DNA of 64,000 nucleotides from Carposina sasakii (Eukaryota > Arthropoda > Insecta > Lepidoptera > Carposinidae): NCBI GenBank assembly GCA_014607495.2, contig CP053160.1, positions 8,184,001-8,248,000 on the forward strand, written 5' to 3'. The stretch's first letter is position 1. Every line of letters starts with the position of its first letter. This document shows, piece after piece, positions 54,087-64,000 of this stretch. Under the pieces are notes generated by a model, which was not told the origin of the DNA, made no database searches, and saw only the letters and a program-made list of their open reading frames with translations. Both the position numbers and the translations under genes were made by a program.

Positions 54087-57000
54087 ATAAATTCATCTTT
54101 CAAGGTCAAGGTTTCATGCTTCATAGTGCCACACATCACTGACAAGTTGCCCAATACTACAGTATCCGTCAAATTGGATATCCCTTCTTCTTTATGCCTT
54201 GCGGATCCCAACTTCTGCCGACCGTCAGAGGTCGATCTTCTTTTAGGTGCAGATGTCTTCTGGGACATAGTCGGGGGCCAACAAATTAAATTGGGCAAGA
54301 ATAATCCTATTCTTCAGGAATCTAGTCTAGGCTGGTTGGTGGCTGGTCCCGTACGAGGTACCAGTCACAGTTCTGGCAAAGTTTCATGTAATTTTTCTCT
54401 TGAAATAAAGGAACAACTTTCCAAGTTTTGGGAGCTCGAGGAGCTGCCCACATTTAAACCCCATTCCTTGGAGGAGAAGTTCTGCGAGGACCTGTTCGTC
54501 AAAACCACCTATCGTGACAACGATGGGAGATTTTATGTTCGAATCCCCTTCAAGGAGTCAGTCGAGTCGTTAGGTGACTCATATAATAAAGCAGAAAAAC
54601 AATTTATTTCCAGTGAGAAAAGAATGTTCAATAAACCTAGTTATAAAAAACTTTATTCTGACTTCATACACGAATATAAGACTCTTGGCCACCTCACTGA
54701 AATTGACAGACCAGCAACTGGTTATTATCTACCACATCATGGAGTGCTTCGTGAAAATAGCGAAACCACTAAATTACGAGTCGTCTTTAATGGATCCGCT
54801 AAAACAACTACCGGTAAGTCTATCAACGACATACAGTGTGTAGGTCCCACTGTTCAAGATGAGCTATTCTCAATTCTTATTAGGTTTCGTCAACACCGAT
54901 ATGTTCTATCAGCAGACGTAGAAAAGTTTTATCGCCAAGTGTACGTCGAGCCTAATCAAAGAAATTATCAACTCATCCTCTGGAGAGACAGCCCGGATGA
55001 AGCCATTAAGACACTCCAGCTTAACACTGTGACATATGGCACAGCTTCAGCTCCATATTTAAGCACCAGGTGCCTATTACAACTCTCTCTAGAATGCGAT
55101 GACGAAGTAGTTGCTAATATAATAAAAAACGATATTTATGTTGACAACTTATTAACAGGTAGTTCTAGTCCAGATCATTTATCCTTTATTTGTTCCTCGG
55201 TTACCAACAAACTAGACTCTGCTTGTTTTCCTCTTAGAAAATATCGCACTAATATACCATCGATTCTAGAAACTAGCACAGTTACTGCAATGCCTAAAGA
55301 TTTAGATTTTAGTTCTCAATCTATAAATACATTAGGACTAATATGGCACCCTTCATCTGATTTCTTTCAATTTTCACTTAATGTTGAGGCTGGCTCACTA
55401 ATAACTAAACGATCTATTCTTTCAAATTCTTCAAAGCTATTTGATCCCCTAGGTTTATTGAGTATATGTACTATAATTCCCAAAATAATCTTGCAAAGGT
55501 TATGGACTACAAATATTGACTGGGATGATCCAGTACCGACAGACATAGAAAAATTGTGGAAACAGTTCGTAAATGATTTATCTTGTTTAACTTCTCTACA
55601 AATTCCAAGATTCGTCTTAAACAATGATCCTGTATCTATACAACTTCACGCATTCTCAGATGCTTCTCAAGACGCTTATGCTGCATGCATATTTTTGCGG
55701 TCACTTGACACCGCAGGTAGGGTTGTCACTCGTCTGCTTTGTGCCAAAACTAAGGTTTCTCCTCTAAAACCATGCACCATACCTCGATTAGAGCTTTGCG
55801 GAGCATTGCTATCTGCCCGTCTTAGCAACAAAGTTTTAAAGGCTCTCCGCTGTCAAATCGATGATGTATATTATTGGACCGACTCATCAGTTGTTTTAGG
55901 TTGGCTAGCTTCACAGCCACGCAATCTAAAAACCTTCGTGTCCAATCGTGTAGGAGAAATTCAGGAGTTAACCTCTAAAGGAACTTGGAGACATGTACCT
56001 GGCATTGACAATCCTGCAGACTTGGCGTCTAGAGGCGTCAACCCGCAACAACTACAAGATGCAAACACATGTGCATCATGGTGGGAAGGCCCTTCTTTCT
56101 TGTTAAAGGACTCTTCGTTTTGGCCTCGAAACCCAGAAACCACTATAGATGTACCTGAAATAAAAACATACACTATATTTACAAATAGAACCAATTTAAT
56201 AAATGTTGAAAATTATTCTAAACTTCCTACATTACAAAGAATTACAGCCTATATATTAAGATTTATTCATAATTTAAGAAATTCGTCTAAATTAACTGGT
56301 ATTTTATCTGCTTCTGAGTTGGAATCTTCATTAATTTACCTAACCAAACAATCACAATCAGAATATTTTAATAACGAAATACAATTACTAAACAAAAAAC
56401 AAAACTTACCTTTGAAATCTTCAATCTTGTCGCTTAGTCCCTTTTTAGATGACGATGGTGTATTGAGAGTTGGAGGACGTCTTCAACAGTCTTGTTTGAG
56501 TTATAACAAAACACATCCAGCTTTAATTCACCCGAGCCATCACTTTACAAAACTACTTTTTAGACATGAACATGAAAGACTTTTACATTGCGGTCCCCAA
56601 TTACTTTTAAATTCAATACATGACAGATTTTGGCCAATAAGGGGTCGAGTAATAGCAAGGAGCACAGTTAATGCATGCATTACGTGCAAACGATTAAAGG
56701 CAAAAATAATTAATCCAATAATGGGTAGTCTACCTGAACAACGAGTAGTGCCTACCCTCCCATTTCACATTAGTGGCGTCGATTTCGCCGGACCTTTTCT
56801 GATCACCGATCGAAAAGGCCGCGGCTGTAAAATATCAAAATGCTATCTTTGTCTGTTTGTTTGTTTCTCCACTAAAGCACTACATTTAGAAGTCGCTAGT
56901 GACTTAAGTTCGGACGTGTTTATTCTTTGTCTACGTCGTTTTATCTCTCGTAGGGGCAAACCTAGTCAATTGTTCTGTGATAACGGAACAAATTTTGTAG

Positions 57001-57662
57001 GAGCAAATAATGAAATATCAAATTTTATTAAAAACAATCAGCAACATTTATTTTCATATGCAGCCAATGATGGTATACAATTTAGCTTTTCTCCTGTATA
57101 TTCACCAAATTTTGGTGGTCTTTGGGAAGCAGGCGTTAAGTCTGCCAAATTCCACCTCAAGCGTATTTTAGGCAACACTCATTTAACTTTCGAGGAGCTA
57201 TCTACTTTGTTTACACAAATTGAGGCTATCCTCAACTCCCGACCTCTTACTCCTCTTTCTTCAGACCCGAACGACCTTGATCCTCTCACTCCTGGGCATT
57301 TCCTTGTGGGACGATCACTGACATCTTTGCCTTCTCCGCCACTGTTGAACTGCAACAGCAACAGACTCAACAGATATAAACTCCTGGAACAACTCCGACA
57401 GCATTTTTGGAAACGTTGGCAAAACGAATACCTCTCAGAATTGCAACAAAGATCCAAATGGCGCACGAACGATGGAGAACTTCGTATTGGTGACTTGGTA
57501 GCCCTCAAGGATGACAATTTGCCACCTCTTAAATGGCGCCTGGGGCGCATTCATCTTCTTCATCCTGGACCCGACAACGTTGCACGAGTTGCTGATGTAT
57601 CCACATCTAAGGGCATTATTCGGCGTGCTGCATCCAGAATATGTCCTCTTCTATCTTCATAG
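54087..57662 (+). pseudogene. BEL/Pao RT, RNase H and integrase part of the polyprotein
   Basis: In phase with gag-protease and open for 1191 codons, but with no ATG of its own near the 5' end; codon 14 (54126) is GTG. RT lies at about codons 200-420 counted from 54126, with RVVFNGSA and SADVEKFYRQV near 262 and the catalytic box YVDN near 338-341, where YVDD is usual. Pao-type RNase H shows FSDAS near 510, PRLELCGA and YWTDSSVVLGW. Integrase shows an HHCC-like zinc region (HEHERLLHC, CITCKRLK), then GVDFAGPF near 884, FCDNGTNF near 951 and FGGLWEAGVK near 1000 (D-x48-E). The C-terminal DUF5641-like block has HFWKRW, GDLVAL and PLKWRLGRI. Apart from the upstream stop and the Asn in the RT box it looks intact. 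Confidence 0.9.
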
Positions 57663-57696
57663 CCTTGCCTGTTATTCCCTCGAAGCTGAAGTCTTC

Positions 57697-57710
57697 GAGA
57701 GGGGGGAGAA
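57697..57710 (+). promoter_or_regulatory. Polypurine tract
   Basis: GAGAGGGGGGAGAA lies directly before the 3' LTR, the standard primer for plus-strand DNA synthesis. Confidence 0.9.
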
Positions 57711-57924
57711 TGTTAACGCCTATGCTAACAAATATAGCATATCTTAGAAGCCTCGGAAGCCTGCTACCTGACATTCGACTTTGACAGCTGTCTACTTTCA
57801 ACCGGCATCAGATCAGCCTCTCTGTGTTGCACAAAATTATATAAAATACAATAAGTACTGTACAGGATTGTGGAACAAATATACGTGTAGACTCTAAACA
57901 TCTTTTATTATGTCCGCTGAGACA
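57711..57924 (+). repeat. 3' LTR
   Basis: 214 bp, by eye identical to 51380-51593. It is followed by the right copy of the GCAAA target duplication. Confidence 0.95.
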
Positions 57925-57929
57925 GCAAA

Positions 57930-58276
57930 TAATAATAGCTATTATTTTAAAGTGTTAAGTGTGTGATAGTTAATTATCTAAATTAATGTTCATACAGAAC
58001 TTATCAAAATTTATTAGCTCTTTCTTTAATTAAATGAAGTTGCGTGACTTGGAATAATCTAATTTGATAATGTTAATCAATAATATACTTAATGGCCTAT
58101 AACTTAAGATATGCAAATTGGATTTAATTTGATTTGCTTTTAGCACTATAATTTGAATATTAAATTGATAGTTTATGTTCGGGTATCTTTATAGAGCTTT
58201 ACATTATAGTTTGTGTTTAAGTATCTCTATTTCAGATTTACGTTAGTTTAGGTATATTGAATATACATTATACACA
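57930..58276. other. Intergenic, nothing recognised
   Basis: This is the direct continuation of the host sequence left of the LTR element. No gene. Confidence 0.4.
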
Positions 58277-58399
58277 CAGGGTGATTTTGGTCGTCAACGT
58301 TCCCGAAAACTACAGAATCTCCTCATCATCACGATCATTTTTTTCCATGGAAGCATACCTGAGAAGTGTCAGTTTCCAAAGATATTAGGGTCTCAAGTT

Positions 58400-59183
58400 A
58401 GATAGATAGATCGTTTATTTGGCGTTTGGCATGTACACATATACAGACAACACAAATCAAGAAAATAATAGAAAAAAAATATAATATAAGACAACAATGT
58501 GATTATAATAGTAAGAAGGTACAGGCAAATGACAAATACATAAAGACGATACAAAGAAGTATGGGATACGCTTAGTCAGTCCCCTACCGTGCATGCATAT
58601 GTGTAACTGCCAATTAGGTCCCCTTTCAGCTGAATGCTGCTTGAGGATATGGCTACCATTCAAGCAGCGCTGGTTTTCAAAAGAGACCTGGTCGGAGTGA
58701 CATCTATACTAGTATTATAAATGTGTGTATGTGTGTGTGTGTGCGCGCGCGCAGTGTTTCTCCGTCTTCCACGGTAAAACTACTAAACCGATTTGGATGA
58801 AATTTGGTACACAAATGGTCCAGAGCCCAAGAAAAGACATAGGCTTTTTTTTTTACCGCGCGGGCGTAGTCACGGGCAATAGCTAATAAAAATATAAATA
58901 TAATATTTACATAAACAAAATATATGTTAAATAGGCTGAAATTAAAATAGGTATGCTGTGATATTAAATTTAATTGTTAATATACCAACATCTACGATAA
59001 AATTGAATTACTGAAATTAAATTGAGAAAATAAATAAAATCTAAAGAAATAATAATCATAATAATTTAAAAATCAAACATATACGGGAGAGACAGAACCC
59101 CATTGTATGCCGCTGGCTATGCATAGTAGCTCATCCAAGATTGACCTGTGAAGACAGGAGCAGTTTCTTGAGATGAATTTTAA
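58400..59183 (-). mobile_element. LINE 3' end inserted in MITE A
   Basis: On the minus strand it ends 'caaacgccaaataaacgatc' followed by (TATC)n, like the 3' end of a non-LTR element with AATAAA and a tetranucleotide tail. About 780 bp, non-coding, clade unknown. It holds a further insertion at about 58703-58888. Confidence 0.55.
58703..58888 (+). mobile_element. RTE-type LINE tail nested in the LINE tail
   Basis: 'actagtattataaatgtgtg', a TG/CG microsatellite, 'aaactactaaaccgatttgg', 'atgaaatttggtacac' and 'gtagtcacgggcaatagcta' are a textbook lepidopteran RTE 3' end. It is in opposite orientation to its host LINE. Confidence 0.7.
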
Positions 59184-59449
59184 AAGTTGAGTAAAAGGAC
59201 TGCGTTTTTCTGCATAAATGCACATTGACGCGCGTAGCAAGATTTTTTTCACGAGAAATAATTACTATCTGTCTATGATAAACTAGCATGAACACTGGAC
59301 ACTATAAAATTAGCCTGATCAAGAAATTAAAAAAAAATTACATCGTTTCCCAGCATTTTTTTTTTTGGCATAAACTTACTTTATTTGATGTATAGAGTAC
59401 GTACCCTTCGTTTAGGGTGACAACGAAAAAACACCCTGTATAGTAGTAG

Positions 59450-59590
59450 TGTTAATAGGATAGCCAGAAAGACAAGATTGTAAATGAAATTCTAGTCACG
59501 CTTAGCATAGCGATGCTAGATGTATAAGATAGGGACAAGTTGCTAGTCTAAGAGAATGCCCCTGAGTTCCTTAAGACACCTAAGATGATT
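59450..59590 (+). repeat. Repeat K copy
   Basis: 'aggatagccagaaagacaag', 'agggacaagttgctagtcta' and 'gaatgcccctgagttcc' follow the repeat K order. Confidence 0.5.
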
Positions 59591-59870
59591 CTTTCTGATG
59601 ATGAGAAAAAAAAACTACAATGCAAATGTAATTCGCAGATGAAATAAAATCTACAATGCCTCTTTTTAGTTCAAATAGGGCTTACATATTTATGGCGTCA
59701 CAAGTTGACAGTTAACGTAAACTACAAAATCCCGCCAAGTCCAAAGAAATAACACATAAATCCATATGTTATTGACCAAAGCTGCGGAAACTAAAATACT
59801 ACCGCGTTTAAAATTAGGAGTCCTCGTAGAAAACTCCCCTAAATCACTACCTATCAGAGGGAACAGGAAA
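59591..59870. other. Intergenic, nothing recognised
   Basis: No matched repeat or gene. Confidence 0.3.
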
Positions 59871-59875
59871 CTTGT

Positions 59876-59987
59876 TTTAGGCGGCCATCTTGGAAATTGA
59901 TATCGATATTTTACTCAGCATTAGCACCCTTATCGACGCATTATTACGCTGACGTTGACATCCCACACAAAAACATTTTCGGTAAGT
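59876..59987 (+). promoter_or_regulatory. Candidate host promoter and non-coding first exon
   Basis: 'gcggccatcttgg' (59881-59893; Pho/YY1-type core GCCATCTT) is followed by TATCGATA (59901-59908), the DRE element of insect housekeeping promoters. Next come an initiator-like TCAGCA (59915) and, after ~65 bp, GGTAAGT (59981-59987), a consensus splice donor. The stretch is not matched by repeats in the window. If real, the exon would be non-coding and splice to exons outside or undetected. This is a motif-based inference. Confidence 0.3.
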
Positions 59988-60077
59988 GACATTTTGGACA
60001 GGTTGGACGATTTTTATCCTGTTGTATAGGTATGTCCAATTAATCTGCAGTGCCATTATTATACCTCATTTTATATA

Positions 60078-60382
60078 CAGGGTGTGGGTGACAGCCAGGA
60101 AAATACTAAAATGCTAAATAAGTACCATTGTGCTGAGTTATACGAGAGTGTTATTACTCGCAGGAAATGTATTTTTGATTTGATTACTCGTATCAGGTAA
60201 AAAAAAAATTAAGTCATTATCTAAGGCCTAATTAAACAAACTGAACTATTTTTTTTCTGATCATATGAAAAAAAAAATCTGAAAATTTTGGGATTTCTTG
60301 CGAAAATTTTAAGAATTTTCCACCTCAGAATCATGGTCTGAAGTATAGTATCAATAATTGCCTGGCTGTCACAAACACCCTG
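60078..60382 (+). mobile_element. MITE family D, best copy
   Basis: TA-flanked ends 'cagggtgtgggtgacagcca' and 'gcctggctgtcacaaacacc' (then 'ctg-ta') are inverted. About 305 bp, non-coding. Same family as 16521-16774. Confidence 0.8.
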
Positions 60383-61002
60383 TATAAGTAGAAAGAATCG
60401 GAAAGAATGAAATTAAGTATTATATGTATTAGACATAGGTTTGTGAATTACTATCATCGACAGTTCCCAAAGAGTTTGCTATTCAATTCATTAATACCTA
60501 CTGATATAAAGTTTGCACTGTATAAACCTAATGAAGCTGATGATTCGGCTATGTCTTTTCACTACTCTTTTTTTACTCAAATTTAAAAAATAAGTTCATA
60601 TAGAAAATTCCATTTGAAGAAACATGAACCGAATAGTGCTACCCAACTTTCTGGGCGAGCGGAAGTTAACAAAAACTTTTCACAGTAAAGTTCATGATTT
60701 ATTTCACACTCTGCATAGATGGTAGCGACACCGAACCGTCAGTTGCAAAGCACAGGGAGCAATTCCGCAAACGACGAAATCACTAATGAACGGTTTTCGA
60801 AACGCAATGCAACGCAATAATTACTTTAGGGTAAAGTGATTAGACACATTTCAGCACGAGACAGATATTTGGTTTTTTCTCTGTAAAATACCTACTATAT
60901 ACTTTTCACTCAAGCGACAAGTAAATATCGCTTCGCACCGCGGTTTAGTCAAAGATTTGTTAGTGGTTGCGTTTGGGCTTAAATTTTTATAAATGAAATT
61001 GT
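60383..61002. other. Intergenic; repeat shared with 48.6 kb at 60840-60975
   Basis: 60840-60975 ('gagacagatatttgg', 'tcgcttcgcaccgcgg') matches 48560-48700. No gene. Confidence 0.4.
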
Positions 61003-61187
61003 ATTAGGCGTTACAATTCGGAAGTTCAAACATTCACTATGGGTGCGCCCACCACCGGGCCCTACACCCTCCACTGACCCTCGGATCTGATAACTCATAA
61101 TTGCGACAACAGGCAATTGAACTAACTACAATCGCCATGAGAAACCAGACCCGAGCACCTAGCATGCAAGACGATACATTGCACCAT
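61003..61187. mobile_element. Repeat family L, copy 2 (left end present)
   Basis: Starts 'attaggcgttacaattcgga', the inverse of the right end of 20894-21034, and shares 'cactatgggtgcgcccacca' and 'cctagcatgcaagac'. It holds about 45 bp absent from the other copy. Confidence 0.65.
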
Positions 61188-63050
61188 TCCGAAATCAAAA
61201 ACTAGATAAATAATCTACATATGTTTCGCCAACAACCGTGGCATCCTCAGGATTATAGAAATTAGTAAATTAGTAAACCACTAATTATTATGAACCTCTA
61301 AAGTCCAACACATTACTTCAATTAACTTAAATTTTTAGCAGAATTGCCCCTCAGGTTAGTTGGCGCTATAAACCCATGACTTGAGGTGTTGTCAAACTTG
61401 ACGAAGGTGGTTTAATTAATGGAGGAAGTTTTCGACCCCGTTTCTATCACTCTCCTTCAAGTATTGGTTGTACAGATTCGTGCAAAATAATACATTTAGT
61501 GGGATGGATACGTGAAACTGAACGCAAAGGTGTAAGCAAGAGGAAACGAGTGTGAGGGAGATGAACGTTAGTGAGAATGACGGAAAGACGAAATGATGAA
61601 GGACATGTTTTTTATAATCTCTATCTCGGTCCTTGGAAAATATCAAAATACATAAATACATTCTGTACATCGCTATGTTCCCGAAATGGGGTAGTCAGCA
61701 CTGTAGGATATAACGTTTAGCCAAGTTTAGCGCAGTGGGTACAGATGATAGCTTATCGCCTGTAAGAACTGAGAGTAAAAATATGCACTTAGTCGGTTTT
61801 ACCACCTATAGTAGTGATTCATGTTAATTTCGCGTCTGTGACGTTCTTTATAATCGTGAATAATATGTCTTTCCATGTGGAAAAAACGCAAATTAATGTA
61901 CCTAAGTCCATTCACCTGATGAATACCCCATTCATATCTGTAAGTAATCAAAAACAAATTTGGCCCGTACCCAACTCTAACTGTTTTTGGTCTACAGAAC
62001 AAGATATAAGTAGACAGCAAGATAACTTATTCCGCGTTTGGCAAAAGTATTCTTTCCTTTTGGCATTGTTCTAATTACTTATGCTGATGTTTTAATTGGA
62101 ATTTAGTCAGGTTGTAATGGTCAAAGACGTTTTGAAGATTTCACCAAGCTTTTATTATTTTTTGTTATTTCTTTAAACTTTTTGTCGACCCTAATCAGCT
62201 TTATGAAAGTATTTCCTCGATAGTATATTCAAAAAAGACTTTGATATCGTATGGTTACGTAATTATTTATCGCATGAACTCTTAAAGTATTATTAGTGCC
62301 ATTGAGAAAACGAGATGCTGCCTTAATAACCAGCAGTCATGTAGAGTGACATCTTACTTTCACAAAATAAATCTTGCTTAAGACTTTTTGATTTAGCTTA
62401 TAATTTTCTGACAGCCAATTAGTTACATATTAAATCGTTACATATTAAAAAGCAGTGGTTTTACACATCCAAAAAGTATTATCGTCTACTTATATCAATT
62501 TCTATGTTGTAGCTCATTTATCAGAATGTTAACTTTTTGCCGGTGGTTTGGCGTATTATTTCAAGAAGACTTTGTAATTTTCAATATTATTTCATAGTTA
62601 GGTATGTTAAAACATGTGAGTCCCTAAACTGGGTCAAATTAACATATTATTTTATCTGCTGTATAAATACAGGATAATTAAAGAACAATTATATATTACC
62701 TCAAACAAAGCAGCGAGAATTCTTAGATAGCACCTATCTAAGAATTTAATTATTAAATTATAAATTATAGCAACTCTGGCACATGGATTTCCATGCTCGA
62801 CGGCCACACTTAGGTCCCAAGTCCAAACCAAACCACACACTACTCCAGGATATTTTTACATAAGAATCGTGTGTAGGCTCGTATATAGGTACATAAATAT
62901 TATGCTCCCGTGGAAACTTTAGAAAATTCTTTTTTAGTACTCTATTACCTACACTACCTTTGAAACATACGTGTCTGGGTCGAAACGTGACAGAAGGATT
63001 CAATTAACGATCCTGCAGTCTGACTACCCCATCTCAGCAACACTACCGTG
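61188..63050. other. Intergenic, little recognised
   Basis: About 61675-61790 is a repeat K trace ('cccgaaatggggtagtcagc'). Opposing frames (61416-62074, 62652-63003) have no motif. The rest of this ~1.9 kb is unassigned. Confidence 0.4.
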
Positions 63051-63072
63051 TATATATATATATATATATATA
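63051..63072. repeat. (TA)n microsatellite
   Basis: About 11 TA units. Confidence 0.9.
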
Positions 63073-63524
63073 TGTAAAATATTGTTATTCTACCTTGCCG
63101 ATACCACATGGCATATTATATGTTAATAATACTCTCAGAATTTCAAGAAAGGGTTGATAAAACGTTTCACTTGCAGCCACTTTATCAAGGTCCTCTCAAC
63201 CAATCAGAATCCATGCATAATTTTCCGTTCCTTCGATTCGCCATTAATTAAATGAAGTACATCTACATACCATTTGGGCTAAGCCAGCTTCGGTGAAATA
63301 GGGTATATTTTGTATGCAAATGAAATTTCGGCCTTTCGTTGTAATTCGGGGATCAAATGCTTCGTCCTACTGAGTTATGTGCACGTGCTGCTAATGGATG
63401 TTCCTCTGGTAGTTCTGGCGAATGACTTACCTATAAGTGGCTTGAATTTAATGCCTGGAATACTCACACACCAGTAAAAGCATTTACTATCGTTTCAACA
63501 AGAAATGAGAAAAGAGTGGGTTAC
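63073..63524. other. Intergenic, nothing recognised
   Basis: No gene or matched repeat. Confidence 0.3.
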
Positions 63525-63622
63525 TGGGAGGTGAGCAGCAGCGCCCCCCATGTTGACAACATTGTACGGATATCATAACATACAGTGGTCACCAACCCGC
63601 CCGCCCAGCGTGGTAACTATGG
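63525..63622 (+). mobile_element. Retroposon family G fragment
   Basis: 'ggtgagcagcagcgcccccc', 'atgttgacaaca' and 'cagcgtggtaactatgg' are the middle of family G. Confidence 0.6.
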
Positions 63623-64000
63623 ATGTCAGTTTCAACTGCCTCTCGTAGTCAAGATGGTAAATTATAGTCTCTGGTTGCAGCCATAGGTACTCATAAAGCT
63701 GTATTATCCTCAGCTACTATTTTTATTTTGCCATCTGCCAATAGCGAATGCTCACGGATTTTCTTGAAACTAAAGAAAATACACAAAACAACACAAGAGC
63801 TGAAGATGCTAGCGCCAATGCAAAGTGACTATCCGCAACCAAGTATAAAATGTTTCAAGTAGATCCTTTCTTTTAAACAAAGAGGAGAAAATGAGACCCT
63901 TTGAATGCACCTCCGTAAGACTTTAACAAGCTGTCCTTTAAAATCTTACATTGACTAGAGTATTACAAAATGTCTACAGAAAACTTTTGTGAGGAAAATA
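63623..64000. other. Intergenic, nothing recognised
   Basis: No gene or matched repeat to the window end. Confidence 0.3.

Larger units (their letters stand above)
51375..57929 (+). mobile_element. BEL/Pao LTR retrotransposon with target duplication
   Basis: A 6545-bp element (51380-57924) flanked by the 5-bp duplication GCAAA (51375-51379 and 57925-57929). Order: 5' LTR, primer-binding site, ~910-bp leader, gag-protease, RT-RNase H-integrase, polypurine tract, 3' LTR. There is no env gene: only 48 bp separate the pol stop from the 3' LTR. Assignment to BEL/Pao rests on protease before RT before RNase H before integrase, the DUF1759/DUF1758-like gag-protease region and the Pao-type RNase H and integrase blocks. 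The LTRs look identical over 214 bp, so insertion was recent, yet the coding frame has one internal stop. Confidence 0.95.
58277..59438 (+). mobile_element. MITE family A, copy 5, split by a LINE tail
   Basis: Left part 58277-58399 ('cagggtgattttggtcgtca' to 'gggtctcaagtt') and right part 59184-59438 ('aaagttgagtaaa' to 'aaaaaacaccctg-ta') together make one family A element. The insert carries a short repeat AAGTT at both junctions (58395-58399 and 59184-59188). Confidence 0.75.

Noticed and set aside
54126..54128. Independent start codon for pol
   Set aside because: The codon is GTG, not ATG, and lies in the middle of a continuous frame with gag-protease; it is an internal codon.
53506..57801. 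Additional small frames inside the BEL/Pao element, including minus-strand ones
   Set aside because: All are shadows in other frames of the polyprotein or LTR; none has its own motif.
1..64000. CRISPR arrays, operons, integrons or phage genes
   Set aside because: No regularly spaced repeats or bacterial gene layout; all repeats are dispersed eukaryotic elements.

Overview
This window is eukaryotic nuclear DNA from an insect, most likely a moth or butterfly. It is AT-rich and intron/intergenic in character. It is packed with the short retroposons, LINE tails (several ending in a 'GTACAATAAAGAA'-type signal) and TA-flanked palindromic MITEs that are typical of lepidopteran genomes. I found no host protein-coding gene that I can support, no functional-looking tRNA or rRNA gene, no CRISPR array and no bacterial feature. 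Two short stretches look like possible host promoters or first exons (about 31.2-31.5 kb and 59.88-59.99 kb). Both are tentative.

Two retrotransposons dominate. (1) At 25.9-30.3 kb, minus strand, lies a full-length Jockey-type non-LTR retrotransposon. It has ORF1 (zinc-knuckle nucleic-acid-binding protein) and ORF2 (APE endonuclease plus reverse transcriptase), both open. They are coupled by a TAATG stop/start overlap. The copy has a poly(A) tail and a perfect ~10-bp target-site duplication, and it splits an older repeat. (2) At 51.4-57.9 kb, plus strand, lies a BEL/Pao LTR retrotransposon. Its 214-bp LTRs look identical, it has a 5-bp target duplication (GCAAA), a tRNA-Arg-like primer site and a polypurine tract. 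It encodes gag-protease and reverse transcriptase-RNase H-integrase in one reading frame that is broken by a single in-frame TAA, and its RT box reads YVDN rather than YVDD.

The rest is a layered record of small elements. There are three tRNA-related repeat families: S1 with a 'GACGGCCGATTGGTG' head; S2 with clear A and B boxes and an ATC-repeat tail; S3, a tRNA-like block starting 'GACCCGG'. There is a retroposon family ending in (GAT)n (family G). Several MITE families (A-D) have different interiors but share 'TA-CAGGGTGT' ends; others are palindromic (E, F and single copies). Many RTE- and CR1-type LINE tails are present. Repeated nesting gives relative ages: S2 inside G (19.3 kb), MITE D inside S1 (16.5 kb), MITE B inside S1 (17.2 kb), MITE C inside a CR1 tail (22.8 kb), Jockey inside repeat K (25.9 kb), and an RTE tail within a LINE tail within MITE A (58.3-59.4 kb).

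Nothing here looks like a new multi-gene system. The most unusual items are the chimeric tRNA-like foldback at 50.1 kb, the near-intact but stop-interrupted BEL element with identical LTRs, the Inr/DPE arrangement created at the Jockey 5' junction, and a GC-rich island with stem-loop and duplicated segment at 35.7-36.4 kb. All calls were made by eye. Repeat boundaries without a target duplication are approximate, and superfamily names for the MITEs are not assigned.
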